Assembly: GCA_039545355.1 (NCBI GenBank)
Contig: BCJJ01000067.1
Coordinates: forward strand, 1-34,256
Source: Trichosporon coremiiforme
Taxonomy: Eukaryota > Basidiomycota > Tremellomycetes > Trichosporonales > Trichosporonaceae
Direction: 5' to 3'
Length of the DNA: 34,256 bases
Each line of letters opens with the position of its first letter. Within the stretch, counting starts at the first letter, position 1. The position numbers were made by a program, and so were the translations under genes. A model generated the notes under the pieces. It ran no database searches, had not been told where the DNA came from, and saw only the letters and a list, made by a program, of their open reading frames with translations. Positions 10,701 through 20,686 of this stretch are shown piece by piece.

Positions 10701-11490
10701 AGCTTACATTACTGGCTAAGAGCTGACAGCAGACGGCTGAAGGACTGGAAACGCGGCCGTGTGCCCGAAGGCCAGGCCGATCCGCGGTACATGCCGCAGT
10801 ACGAGCCCGAGGAAGTTAAACCCGACCCAGAACCCGAGCAACGCGTGATTGCAACACACCTGAAGACGATCCACACAGATCCGATCCTGCACCAGCCCTC
10901 TCCCTCTTTGTTAAGCATGAGGGAGAACCTGACCGTGCCGAATCGGTACAGGATTTTGGTACGCGTGCGCGACCTGATCGGGCGGGGAGCAAGAGGATCG
11001 AGACCGGACGACCTCGCCGTGCTCTGGTGTCGCAAATGCGCGAGGGCGTTTCCGGACAACCACTGCAAATCCTGTGAAGATACAGGGTACAAGCATGCCG
11101 AGCTCAGATGGCAGTTCGTGCTCTTGCTCGCGGACGAGGTCGGCGGGGAGCTGGTGGCCGTCATGAGTGGTAAGTCTGTCGTGTCCTGAAGGCGATCAAC
11201 GGTGGCCAAGGCTGGTAAGAGTGCGCCAAGCTGACTAAACAGATCCGCAAGCTACGCGCATCCTCCCCTCCCTCCCCTCCCTCTCGCACGAGACGAGCTC
11301 GGGAATCGGCAAACTCCGCGCCACAACTATCCCGTCCTTGCGATCAAAGGTTGAGAATATCCTCCAGGGAGCCATGTTTGATGGTACCCGCACGCGGCCT
11401 TGGATTGACATGACGCTCGAGAGCTTTGTGCATGTCGTGCAGGGGGATGAGGTGGTGGGTTGGCGGGTCTTCGGGATGGAGACGGCGTAG
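7758..11490 (+). CDS. POT1: POT1-like telomere end-binding protein with long N-terminal extension
   Basis: The likely role is binding the single-stranded telomere overhang in the shelterin complex. Exons are 7758-8271, 8338-9503, 9593-9704, 9774-9925, 10030-10308, 10342-10697, 10733-11169 and 11243-11490; all phases agree, giving 1087 residues. The Telo_bind OB fold spans about 568-690: TYVTLREAA, VNVKGMRTTPTGDRSLTVVIADPSS, LFRKTEAPLQL, then ITTYNNKAKGQMYSNG, matching the POT1 order of strands. A second OB-like region spans about 732-858 (ILDMQLNTRG, PKYELYIADGTVSG). The C-terminal part carries C959-x2-C962-x8-C971-x2-C974, zinc-ribbon-like. Residues 34-175 are a beta-rich unassigned domain, followed by a disordered Pro/Ala/Ser linker and a charged, probably coiled segment (about 510-555). 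Animal POT1 is near 630 residues, so the extension is unusual. The start has a strong GCCGCCATG context. POT1 identity is by motif memory, not by a search. Confidence 0.85.
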
Positions 11491-11972
11491 GCGCAGGCTG
11501 GCGCGAAGGTGGGCAGCTGGAGGGTGCTAGACTTTCCAATCTCTGGCTCGGAAGGGCTGCAGCCTCTCTCGCCTCTAGCCTCAAGGCGCCTCAAGATTCG
11601 AGAATGGCAGTCGGCAGCCCCCTTTGCGAGTCATCCCACGACGGGCGCTCAGACATCAGACCCATGTCAGTCAGTATCACCCATAGACTTTGTTGTAACT
11701 TCAACACACAATATATCATGTTGTACATAGACGCTGAAGGGAAACTGGTAGGAGGAAGGGGGCACGGGCCCGGTGCTGCGTTGCAGCCGTGGTGGGAGGG
11801 AGCGGCCCGTCCATGCAAATGAGCGAAACAGGGTCAGCGGGGGGTTGGGCGCCTCACGCCATTGCATGAGACGCCCAGCACGCTGACAGCTGACCTCGTG
11901 GAAACTCCAACTAACGCGCCATCGCGCCATTGCGCCTCCGCGTTCGGTGTCGGCGCTCGGCGCTCAGGCCGC
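11491..11972. other. Convergent 3' intergenic region between POT1-like and E2 genes
   Basis: These 482 nt lie between the stop codons of two converging genes. They should hold both 3' UTRs. An AT-richer patch near 11700-11740 (caacacacaatatatcatg) may mark transcript ends. I see no further gene. Confidence 0.55.
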
Positions 11973-13269
11973 CTAGTCGTACGCCTCCTCGGCACTCCTG
12001 CGCGCGAGACGCTTCACCCTCTTCTTGTAATTGGGATAGTCCTCGCGGACCTCCTTGGCGGCGTCGACGTTGGCGGGCGAGTTGAGGTCGGGCACGTCCG
12101 CTGAGAGCAGACTAATCACGGAAATCAGCACAGTCTCGACAGTGTGCACTGGCAGCCAGCGCTCGCCCGCGTCCTCGTAGCCCCACTGGTCCTCTCCGGG
12201 TGCGTGCAGGATCGAGACGCAGACTTCGCCCTTGCGCGCGCCCGTGTTGTAGACTGAGTTTAGCTGTGCATCGATAAAGAAGCTGGTCGGATGGCGGGGA
12301 AGGGTGAGGAGAGAATTGACGCGACGCGTGATGCGAGATGATGCTAGTCACGACAGGTGCGATCGACATGGTCGAGCATCACTCGAGGCGCACTTGGACC
12401 TGCCCACGGCGGCGCCGCAGTCCCGTTCAGCGCACACACAGCTCTGCCGTTACGTCCCAGTGACATCGGCGTGTGTCCGCAACGACGCCGCGTGCTTCCT
12501 CGCCGTCCGCCAGTATCTTCCTCGTCCTTCCCCCGCCGCTCCACCCGTCGTCCGTGCAACACTCACTGTTCGGGTGCCACATCTCTGAGTCAAACACCAT
12601 CTTGGGCGGGAGCAGGGGGTATTCCTGATGTCAGCTGAGCCATACACTTCACAAAGCTCGCCCCGCGGTGCGTACGCGAGCAAGCTCGCACCTGCCGCCT
12701 GCCGCGACAGAGTACTCACAGGAGGGAAGATGAGACGCGCCTTGAGGATAGCGCCCTCCCAAAGCGTATCCGTCGGCCTGGCGTCAGCTCAACAAGGGTC
12801 GTCTAGCTCACCCCATGATGACGATAGACCACTCGAGGATGTTGTCGTCGTCGACGAGACCGGCGCTGAAGCCGTCAACGGGGTTGCGCTGGAGGTCTGG
12901 AGTCAGCTTGTCGTCCGTATCCACTAGCTTGGCTCCCCTTCCGCTTACGCGCATGTGCTCTGGCCATCGCGCCGCACGTCTAGCAGCGGCGCCGCGAGAT
13001 GACTCGCCGCCGAGTGTCGGTGCGCTGAGTCAGACACCGCCGCCACCATATCACACTGCCCTCCCAAGGCAACCATTTTCTTCCTTCTTTCACGACGCGC
13101 GCCTCCCTTCGGCCGACCACGTCGCGTACGTACCCATGAGCTGCTTCCTCAGGATCAGCGACGAGTTGGCGGTCGCGCTCTTGGCGGGGGAGTCGGGGCG
13201 GCTCGAGCCCGGCCGTGAGGAGGGGTAGGGCGGGGTGGCCGTCGCGGTGCTGGGGCGTGTGGGCGGCAT
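11973..13269 (-). CDS. Ubiquitin-conjugating enzyme E2, UBE2G1/Ubc7 family
   Basis: The enzyme accepts ubiquitin from E1 as a thioester and passes it to substrates with RING ligases; relatives of this type work in protein quality control and ER-associated degradation. Exons are 13269-13134, 12896-12812, 12777-12720, 12624-12567 and 12253-11973, giving 205 residues with consistent phases. The UBC fold reads NPVDGFSAGLVDDDNILEWS, IMGPTDTLWEGAILKARL, YPLLPPKMVFDSEMWHPN (HPN at 110-112), catalytic C124 in GEVCVSILHAPGEDQWGYE, then ERWLPVHTVETVLISVISLL. The acidic loop after the active Cys (HAPGEDQWGYEDAGERW) is diagnostic of the Ubc7/UBE2G group, and ERWLP-HTVET resembles UBE2G1 more than UBE2G2. 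About 30 N-terminal Ser/Thr/Pro-rich residues are extra to the usual 165-170-residue core. Introns are 237, 34, 95 and 313 nt. Confidence 0.93.
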
Positions 13270-13626
13270 GATGGTGTGTTGTTGTGAGTTTGAGTAGAAG
13301 TGCAAAGACGAAGAGTGTTGCGTCAGAGGACCGAGGAACGAGCGAGCGTGGGGAAGCGACTCGAAGACTGCCGGTGCGGTGGACAGTGCGGCTTGCCTAG
13401 CGTTGACGTGAGCTCCCAGTCCTGCGATGGTGATGATTAGGAGCGGAGTCAAATTGCTATTACGCCGCGTCTCGTTTAGGGAGATTAGAAACGCGCGTGG
13501 GAATATAAGCGAAAGGGTGCGGAGTTCACCCACAGTCCACCACAGATTTCTGAACTTGGTGCACATCGCCGCTCTGCAACAACAATCGCTCCGTCTCCAC
13601 AGCATCGACAGCGACAAACCACGACC
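13270..13626. promoter_or_regulatory. Divergent promoter shared by the E2 gene and NOC4
   Basis: These 357 nt separate the two head-to-head start codons. On the plus strand TATAAG at 13504-13509 lies 118 nt before the Noc4 ATG and is a fair TATA candidate. No comparable box is obvious for the E2 gene. Such a short gap means both promoters must overlap. Confidence 0.5.
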
Positions 13627-15450
13627 ATGGCGCCATCACCACTGCTCCAGGTCCAGAAGCTGGAGGAGGCCCTCACGGCCAAGCCAGCGGACCCGAATCC
13701 GATCCTCGCCCTTCTCTCGCTGGCGCGCAACGCTAACCCCGAGGTCGTGCACAAGGCTGTCTGGGCACTGTACCGCGTCTTCGGCGTGCAGCTGGCCCAG
13801 GGCCGCGTCGGCGGCATTACGGGGCTGAAGGAGTCTGCTGATGTGAAGGAGGGAGGCAAGGTGAAGAGCTGGCTGCGCGACCGGTTGCTCGAGTACGCCG
13901 GGATTCTCGGAGGGCTGCTGCACGATTCCGAGCCGGCGCTTAGGGTGAGTCCAGAATCCGAGACGCAGACGTCGAGGACTGTCATTGCGGAAGGTAATGT
14001 GTAAGCTGACAGACAGAGCTCGGCTCTGCAACTGCTGTTTGCGCTCCTCGTCCCTCTGTCCGAGACCGCGGCCGTGCCCATCCACCTGCCCTACTTCCGC
14101 ATCCTCGTTTCGTACCTCCTCACACCTCCAGACTCGCAGCGCGGAGGGTCGGCCGACTCGACACTGGAGGAGAACCAGGAGGGCGCCTCTGGCGAACTCC
14201 CGCTCGACGTGGCCGGAGCAGCCGTCGACGACTACTGGGCCAAGTACGACGACCTGCGCCTGTTCTTCTTCCGCGAGATCCCCTCCTTCCTCCCCCTCCC
14301 TCACGTCGACAATCTCCTCAACCAGCTCACCCACCTGATCTACCTGCCTAAGGAGCAGAGCGACATCAACGCCTTCTTCATCCCCGGACTCAAGGTCAAC
14401 CCGGGTAAGGCGGCGAAGAAGGCCAAGGTGGCCAAGAAGGGCAAGAAGGGGAAGAAGGACGTCGACGCGCTTCCGGACTGGATGGAGGCGTACGACGAGC
14501 CGAGCGACGAGGAGGAGGAGTCTCAGCTGGCGGGCAAGAAGAGGCAGCGCACTGCCGCTCTCGGAACTGCTGCGGCCGTTCACTCCCTTCAGGCTCATAC
14601 TGCCGCCTACACCGCGGCATGGGAGGGTGTCCTGGCCTACCCCCTCGAGAAGGGGTGGGAGCGCCGTGTCCTGACGAACCTGCACGGCGAGCGGGGCATC
14701 CTCGCGTACATGTCGGCGTCGCGCCGCGTGATTGTCGCCGACTGGCTCGGCAACACCGTCGACCGCGGAGGCGCCCACGCCATGCTCGCCATGAACGGGC
14801 TCTACGTCCTCATGACAGCGTACAATCTCGACTATCCCAACTTCTACACGCGCCTCTACGGGCTGCTCACCCCCGAGGTGCTGCATGCGCGGTATCGGGC
14901 GCGATTCTTCCGTCTCCTCGAGGTCTTCCTTTCTTCGCCTTTGCTCCCCGCCGCCATCGTCGCGAGCTTCATCAAGCGTCTCGCGCGACTGGCACTCTCC
15001 GCGCCGCCCGCTGGAGCGGTCCTGGTTATTCCGTTCACGTACAACCTCTTCAAGAAGCACCCGGGCACCATGCCGATGCTCCACCGCCTCGACGACGGAC
15101 AGGACCTCGACCCGTACGACGCGACCGAGCCCAACCCGCTCAGCACCAAGGCCATCGACGGCTCCGTGTGGGAGATTGGCGCCGTGCGGAAACATTACCT
15201 CGCCTCCATTGCCGTCATGGCACAGGTGTTCGAGGAACAGTTCACGAAACCACCCTTCCTCCTTGAAGACTTCCTCGATCATGGATACCAGACGCTGTTC
15301 AATACCGAGGCGGAGCGCAAGATTCGCAATCCTCCTGCGCTCTCTGTGCAGCTTGAGCTGGGCAAGCCCGAGGACATGCCCACTCCTTTCCCGACTGGAG
15401 ACGGCTTTGGAGAGGACAAGGACGTCGTCAGCGAGCTCTGGGCCTTCTAA
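13627..15450 (+). CDS. NOC4: Noc4, nucleolar complex protein for 40S subunit assembly (CBF/Mak21 family)
   Basis: Noc4 pairs with Nop14 in the small-subunit processome in the nucleolus and is needed for 40S maturation and export. Exons are 13627-13944 and 14017-15450 (72-nt intron ending gctgacagacag), giving 583 residues, close to the yeast (552) and human (516) proteins. A helical N-terminus (NPILALLSLARNANPEVVHKA) is followed by a lysine-rich nucleolar-type stretch at about 237-254 (KAAKKAKVAKKGKKGKKD) and an acidic patch (SDEEEE). The CBF/Mak21 signature begins near residue 374 (AYNLDYPNFYTRLYGLLTPE, then FIKRLARLAL and IPFTYNLFKKHP). The start has a cgaccATGg context and is the first ATG after the TATA-like box. 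It converges with the Set3-like gene. Confidence 0.93.
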
Positions 15451-15715
15451 TTTCTGTACTACTAGTTTTCCCTTTGATGCAACTCCGGACTCATAGATTA
15501 TACTTGAGTTGGCATATCAATTGGTACATTCTATGGGCGCGCAGGACACATGTGTGTTGTCAAAAAGCGGGGAAAACTAAGCGAAACGAAGTGGTATGGA
15601 ACCATAAAACGGGTCTCTCGACCAGATGAAAGAAGTACGGCCTGCGCAGACCGAAAACAAACCAATAATCACTTCTAACTACTGCACGACCTGGAGGCTT
15701 TTCATTCAAGTACTG
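15451..15715. other. Short convergent 3' region between NOC4 and the Set3-like gene
   Basis: These 265 nt between two converging stop codons must contain both 3' UTRs, so the transcripts may overlap. AT-richer sequence around 15480-15530 is the likely end-processing area. There is no separate gene. Confidence 0.5.
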
Positions 15716-18700
15716 TTACATGCCTCGTCCACGGCCGCGGTAGCCGCCGCGACCGCCGAAGAAACCACGGGGGCGGTCGTTGAAGCCCCCGCGCGAGGAG
15801 CTGAAGCCGCCGCGAGGGGGGTAGTTGCCGCGCAACGGAGCCACGGGCGAGACGGGGCCGTTGCCGGAACTGTGGGGTGGTCCACCAGAACTGCCAGACC
15901 AGCTGCCGCGCGGGCCAGTGGGGGCGGCTCGGGGACCGGTAGGGGGTGCACGGTAGTGCGGGGGACCGTCACGCTGCGCCAGAGGCGGAGGCATGTCGAG
16001 GGGGTTGTGCGACGAGCGCGGCGGTGTCTGATGAGGCAGCGCGTGGCGAGTGGCGACGGGGCTGAGGCTCGGATCAGGAGGGAAACTGTCGCGAGGGACG
16101 TAGGCTGTGGACGGCGACGTGAAGGATCCGGCGGCGCCAGTGGGCGACTCGTCAGGGAGAGATCGAGGCACATAGCTGGGGCTTGGGCGAGGGACGTAGT
16201 TTGACTGAGGGGTGGACGTTGTAGAGCCAGTAGAGTTGGGACCATTGCCAAAGTAGTCGGTGCGGGGAACATATGCCGAGCTCTGGGCAGTAGCACTGGT
16301 GGGCGTGCTGCCGGCCGAAGGGGGACGAGCGGAAGGAAGATGCTCCAGGAGGTTGAGGCGGGCAGTTGAACGATCGCCTGCGGCGCCTTCGTCTGGCTGG
16401 TCCTTGGTCTCCTTGGCCTCCTTCTGCTCCTTGGCGTCCTTGGGCTCCGTGGGAGTCTTCGACTCGCTGCCAGCTTCAGTCAAATCGGACTGATGGGAGA
16501 CCTTGCGAATTTTGTGCGTCGCGAGGTACTCCTTCATCGAAACCTTCTTCGGAGGCGGCGGCGTCGGTTCCTTGAGCGGGGGAGTCGGCTCCTTGTTCTC
16601 CATCGCAGTCTCCTTGACGGGAGATGACTCGGGAGAAGGGGTCTGCGGACGCTTGACAGGGGAACCAAGCTCTGGGGGAGGCGGCGTCAAGCCCGTAGCG
16701 AGCGGAGTCGAGTCCTTCGCAGCGGGGGCAGGCGATTCGCGAGGGGGCGGGGAGAGGTCCTTGACCGGCGAAGGCTCCTTGTCCTCCCTGGGAGGGGGGC
16801 TGAGTTCAGGACTGGCCGCCTTAGTCTCCTTTGGCGCGGGCGTCAGCTCCTTCGAGGGACCCTTGGACTTGGACTCCTTCGTCTTCAACTCTTTGGACTT
16901 GGGCTCCTTCGCGCTGGTCGCCTCTCTCGCCTTCGGCTTGTCCTTGGACTTGACAACATCGTCAGACTTGGCCGAATCCTTGGACTTGGTGGAGTCCTTT
17001 GACTTGACAGAATCCTTAGACTTGATCGACTCCTTGGACTTGATCGCATCCTTAGATTTGCCCGACTCCTTGGAGCGCGTCGAGTCCTTGGACTTGGGCG
17101 GCTTGACGTCCTCAGTGTCAACGTCCATCACAGAATCCTTCTCGTCTTCATCAGGGGGCGGAGAAGACGGGATAACCTTGCGCGAGCGCCTCTCAGTCTT
17201 GACGGGAAGCTCGTCGTCGTCGAGGATCGTCTTGCCCTTTGAACGGGGTTTGGACGGACGCGGAGAGGGACCGCGGACAGACGACTTCGAGGCCTCGCGG
17301 CTGTCGCGATCGATCTTCTGCTTCTTGCTGGAACTGGGCTTGCGCGAGTCGGCTTTGCGGACCTTGGGGACGTTCTCCTTCTCGGCCTCGCTCAGGTCGC
17401 TGTCAGACTGAGGAGCTTTGCGAACAAGAGACTTCTTGGGCGGCTTTGAAGGACTGGAGCGCTGCGACTTGCGCCTGATGGTGCTAGGCGCCTCGTCTTC
17501 GGAACTGCCTTCGTCGCTCGACGCGATGACGTTCTTGCGGGAACGGCGCTTGTTGGTGGATCGAACGGATTCGGGAGCCTTCTTAGCCGACTCCTTCTGA
17601 CGAGACTTGAGCTTCATGTCGGAACGCTTCGTCGACGACTCGGCAACCGGAGAGACAACACGGCGGCCACGTCTGATGGTAGGCGGGTGAACGTCCTCGG
17701 AACCCGAATCGTTGTCACTCAGCTCGGAGCGAGCAACAGTGACAGTCGTAGCCTCAGACTCGTTGCCTGAAAGCTCTTCCTCGCCTTCGGGTTCAGGATG
17801 TTCCAGCTGGTCGGACGGCAAGGACGAGAGAACAGAGGACGGCTGTTCAGGAATCATACTTGTGGTATTCTGAGGAATCGGTGTCTTCATGCCATCCTGT
17901 TCGTCCTCAGTTTCGTCCTCCTCCTTCAGCTCGCTTTCCGGCTCCGGCTCCGGCTTTGGCGGTTCAGCAGTCGGCTCCACCTCGTCCACTTGCATGGCGT
18001 CGTCCTTCGGTGTAGGTTCAGCCTCGTCCAGAGCGGGAGCCTGGACCTCTTCCGGCTTGACAGGCTCCTCAACAGCCGGCTCGACCTCGTCCGTCTCAAG
18101 CACCTTGGCGGGAGCCTTAACAGCGGCAGGCTCCTCGGCGGTCGGATGCACGACCTCCTCCACGGGCTCATCCAGGGCAGACACGGTGGCCTCGGTTGAC
18201 GGGACAGCCTCGGTGGCAGTGGTAGACTCGGCAGGCTCATCAAGCTTAGGCTCAGGCTCAGACTCGGGCACCGAGGCGGCAACAGGAGGCGGAAGCTCGT
18301 CCTCTGTCTCGTCGTCGTCCTTCTCGGTGGCGAGCATTGGCTCCTCCACGGGCTCTGAAGGTTGTTCCACAGCAGTGTGCTCTCCATCACCAGCGGCAGG
18401 TTCGTCAACATCCATTCCGTGATCAGACTGATCCGCAGTCGATGCTGGTCGCGACGGTGTCGGTGCGTCCTGTTTCAACTCTTCGTCGTCAGAGGGGCTC
18501 TTCGCGGGGCCCGTACGCCAAAGCTCCCATTCCCCAGAAGAGGCAAAGCGACGTGCCTTTGCAGCCTCAGCAGCTTCCAATTCTCGGCGGCGCCAGCCAC
18601 GGACAGCGCCAATGAGTTCGCCAAGGTCGATGCGCTTCCTGGCACGGGAGCCACTAACTCCATGGAATGTCTGCCCTGACACCAGCCTGCGCATTTGTGA

Positions 18701-20686
18701 AAACGCGCAGTCTGTAGTGACAGTGCAGGCACATGACTGGAATGTGCCAAAGATGTTGGTCAGGATCGAATCGAACTTGAGCGCTAATCGGTCCATCGTT
18801 TCAGGCGCAATTGGAGGCTTGGACGCTCCGCTCTTCAGAGTGGAATCAATCACCGCACGCAACGTGTGCACGACATGCTGGTCATCCCATTCCCAGCCCA
18901 GAACAATCTCCTCGTTCTTAGACATGTCACGGGAGGCGAAGATTCCAAAACGGAGCTTGGGCTTCTGGTCCTGGTCATCGGTGGAGCGGAACAGCAGCGG
19001 GCGAACAACTGCGTTGGGGTGACAGCCACTTCGAACGAATCGGTTGTCGCATCCGTACGAGCGAGCGTCGAGCATGAGGTTCACGGGCGGACCGACAGAG
19101 TGGACGTAAGGCTTGGGGATACCGAGCGCCGAGTACTGGTTGATCGGGTCCTTGCGGTACGACGCAGAGTCGATGATCTCGCCGCGGAACTCGCCCAGAA
19201 ATCCGCCAGCGGTAACTCCCTCGTTGACGAACACACCATAGAGCGTTGGTCGAGCATAGATGCCGGAGCTCGGCTCAATGTACTTCAGGGGTAAGAAGCA
19301 GTGGTTGTCGTCAACGGGCCGAATGGACGTGGGGGCGGACAGGCTGGAGAGATCGGTTCCAGACAATGTAACCGGTGGAACGGGAGGGCCGAGGGTCGAG
19401 AAGTCGGGCGACGTGAACATGTCAGGCGAGAGCCGGAGGGCACCGGTCTCAGTTGGGGACGGCAGTCCGGAGTCGTGGTAGGAGGCGCGGCTCTTCCGCG
19501 GCGGGCTGTTCTCGTCGACATCAATCCATTCGCGGTACAGCTGGGTCATCGCGTGACGAGCGGGCGCGCCGCGGATGATGTTGTCTTTGATGGGTGTGTA
19601 CTCCATCTCCCACGGGACGACACGGAAAAAGTCGTCTTCCTCCTTCAGATCATTGTGGGCCCGGGACGCATTGCGCGGCTTGTGTGAAGGACCAGCTTTC
19701 CGCTTCGGCTTGCTGTTTGGAGGCGCCATGGACGTGTCCTCGGCTGGCGTAGGAGCCGAAGAGCCGTTGCCACCGTTGCTGGTCTCTTCCGCCGCGGCCG
19801 CTCGTTCTGACGCTGACGCTCGATCTGTCCGCTGGCGTTTCGTCTTTGGTCGAGACTTCTTGCCCTGTTCTGTCGTCTCCTGTGGTCGCACGAGTCGCGT
19901 GTAGGCGATGCGGGGTGCCTGCAGGGCGCGCGCGCGGTCGGCGTCGACTTTCCGCGGCATGCATAGCTCGCAGAAGTACGTGTCGGGAACAGATGCCTCG
20001 TCCTGATATCCGAAACACAGTCCATGCTCCCAGGCATTGCAACCTTCGCACTGGATGGTGAAACCGTCGTCTTCCGTGAATCCACAGATGCAACGAATGA
20101 CAGCGTTGTCTTCTCCCATCCAGTGACCTGGTCGTTCAGGCTCGGCGGATGACTGTCGTGACGGTCCAGCGGTAGCGTTGCGTTTCCGCTTAGCCTTCGG
20201 TTGCTTCGACTGCGCTTCTGGGCTGGCAGCTGCCGGAGTGGGAAGGGACGGGGGAGAGGACGGTGTAGGGGCGCTGGCAGATTCGTGCGCAGGATGCGGT
20301 GAATCGTGAGGGGGGGTGTTGGGGTATGTGGACGAAGTCGCCACCGATGGTCGTTCAGCAATGGTCGGCAAAGGCTGGTCTCCAACGGCAGAGAAGTTCA
20401 ACAGCAACGCGGCGGCTTCTTCGTTCGACGAGGACTGCGGGTCGTTCAAGCTGACAGTGGATTTTGATCCTTTAGTCGTGCTGTCGCGGCGACCATTGGG
20501 GGTGGAAACATCGTCGACTTGTCGCGAGGGACCCGCCGCTGACGCGTAGCCGTTTTCTGTTGGGCGGTGGCGACTCGTCTCCATGTCGCTATCCTCTGAC
20601 CGCAGGCTGCTTATCGGGGTGGGGTCGTTGGGCGTTCGATGGTCGTGGGGAGGCACACCCGCTGGTGGCCTCGTGTCGACACTCAT
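15716..20686 (-). CDS. SET3: Set3-type PHD finger and SET domain protein with RGG tail
   Basis: It is the likely scaffold of the Set3 histone deacetylase complex, recruited to methylated H3K4 by its PHD finger. It is a single uninterrupted exon of 1656 residues, starting at the first ATG (20686). The PHD finger has C199, C201, C213, C216, H221, C224, C239, C242 (C4HC3). The SET domain runs about 462-605. Where active SET enzymes have NHSC, this has RFVRSGCHPN (N548-N558), and the final catalytic Tyr region reads LGWEWDD (W598), as in catalytically silent Set3/MLL5 relatives. Then follow a long acidic Glu/Pro/Val region, basic serine stretches, a KSKDS repeat array (about 1195-1275), SPPP-type proline repeats, four YVPR motifs (about 1469-1535) and an RGG/RG-rich C-terminus (about 1615-1656). 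The length exceeds yeast Set3 (751). Family assignment is confident; the tail's role is inference. Confidence 0.9.
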   Translation of the reverse strand: MSVDTRPPAGVPPHDHRTPNDPTPISSLRSEDSDMETSRHRPTENGYASAAGPSRQVDDVSTPNGRRDSTTKGSKSTVSLNDPQSSSNEEAAALLLNFSAVGDQPLPTIAERPSVATSSTYPNTPPHDSPHPAHESASAPTPSSPPSLPTPAAASPEAQSKQPKAKRKRNATAGPSRQSSAEPERPGHWMGEDNAVIRCICGFTEDDGFTIQCEGCNAWEHGLCFGYQDEASVPDTYFCELCMPRKVDADRARALQAPRIAYTRLVRPQETTEQGKKSRPKTKRQRTDRASASERAAAAEETSNGGNGSSAPTPAEDTSMAPPNSKPKRKAGPSHKPRNASRAHNDLKEEDDFFRVVPWEMEYTPIKDNIIRGAPARHAMTQLYREWIDVDENSPPRKSRASYHDSGLPSPTETGALRLSPDMFTSPDFSTLGPPVPPVTLSGTDLSSLSAPTSIRPVDDNHCFLPLKYIEPSSGIYARPTLYGVFVNEGVTAGGFLGEFRGEIIDSASYRKDPINQYSALGIPKPYVHSVGPPVNLMLDARSYGCDNRFVRSGCHPNAVVRPLLFRSTDDQDQKPKLRFGIFASRDMSKNEEIVLGWEWDDQHVVHTLRAVIDSTLKSGASKPPIAPETMDRLALKFDSILTNIFGTFQSCACTVTTDCAFSQMRRLVSGQTFHGVSGSRARKRIDLGELIGAVRGWRRRELEAAEAAKARRFASSGEWELWRTGPAKSPSDDEELKQDAPTPSRPASTADQSDHGMDVDEPAAGDGEHTAVEQPSEPVEEPMLATEKDDDETEDELPPPVAASVPESEPEPKLDEPAESTTATEAVPSTEATVSALDEPVEEVVHPTAEEPAAVKAPAKVLETDEVEPAVEEPVKPEEVQAPALDEAEPTPKDDAMQVDEVEPTAEPPKPEPEPESELKEEDETEDEQDGMKTPIPQNTTSMIPEQPSSVLSSLPSDQLEHPEPEGEEELSGNESEATTVTVARSELSDNDSGSEDVHPPTIRRGRRVVSPVAESSTKRSDMKLKSRQKESAKKAPESVRSTNKRRSRKNVIASSDEGSSEDEAPSTIRRKSQRSSPSKPPKKSLVRKAPQSDSDLSEAEKENVPKVRKADSRKPSSSKKQKIDRDSREASKSSVRGPSPRPSKPRSKGKTILDDDELPVKTERRSRKVIPSSPPPDEDEKDSVMDVDTEDVKPPKSKDSTRSKESGKSKDAIKSKESIKSKDSVKSKDSTKSKDSAKSDDVVKSKDKPKAREATSAKEPKSKELKTKESKSKGPSKELTPAPKETKAASPELSPPPREDKEPSPVKDLSPPPRESPAPAAKDSTPLATGLTPPPPELGSPVKRPQTPSPESSPVKETAMENKEPTPPLKEPTPPPPKKVSMKEYLATHKIRKVSHQSDLTEAGSESKTPTEPKDAKEQKEAKETKDQPDEGAAGDRSTARLNLLEHLPSARPPSAGSTPTSATAQSSAYVPRTDYFGNGPNSTGSTTSTPQSNYVPRPSPSYVPRSLPDESPTGAAGSFTSPSTAYVPRDSFPPDPSLSPVATRHALPHQTPPRSSHNPLDMPPPLAQRDGPPHYRAPPTGPRAAPTGPRGSWSGSSGGPPHSSGNGPVSPVAPLRGNYPPRGGFSSSRGGFNDRPRGFFGGRGGYRGRGRGM
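16860..17100 (-). repeat. KSKDS-encoding tandem repeat in the Set3-like gene
   Basis: The coding strand repeats AAGTCCAAGGA(C/T)TC-like 15-nt units with drift, encoding KSKDS, KSKES and similar pentamers about ten times. It gives a highly charged, phosphorylatable linker of about 50-80 residues. It probably arose by slippage. Confidence 0.75.

Noticed and set aside
13636..15282. 548-codon open frame opposite NOC4
   Set aside because: Antisense shadow of a GC-biased coding exon. It also runs through the NOC4 intron without disturbance, which is not informative.
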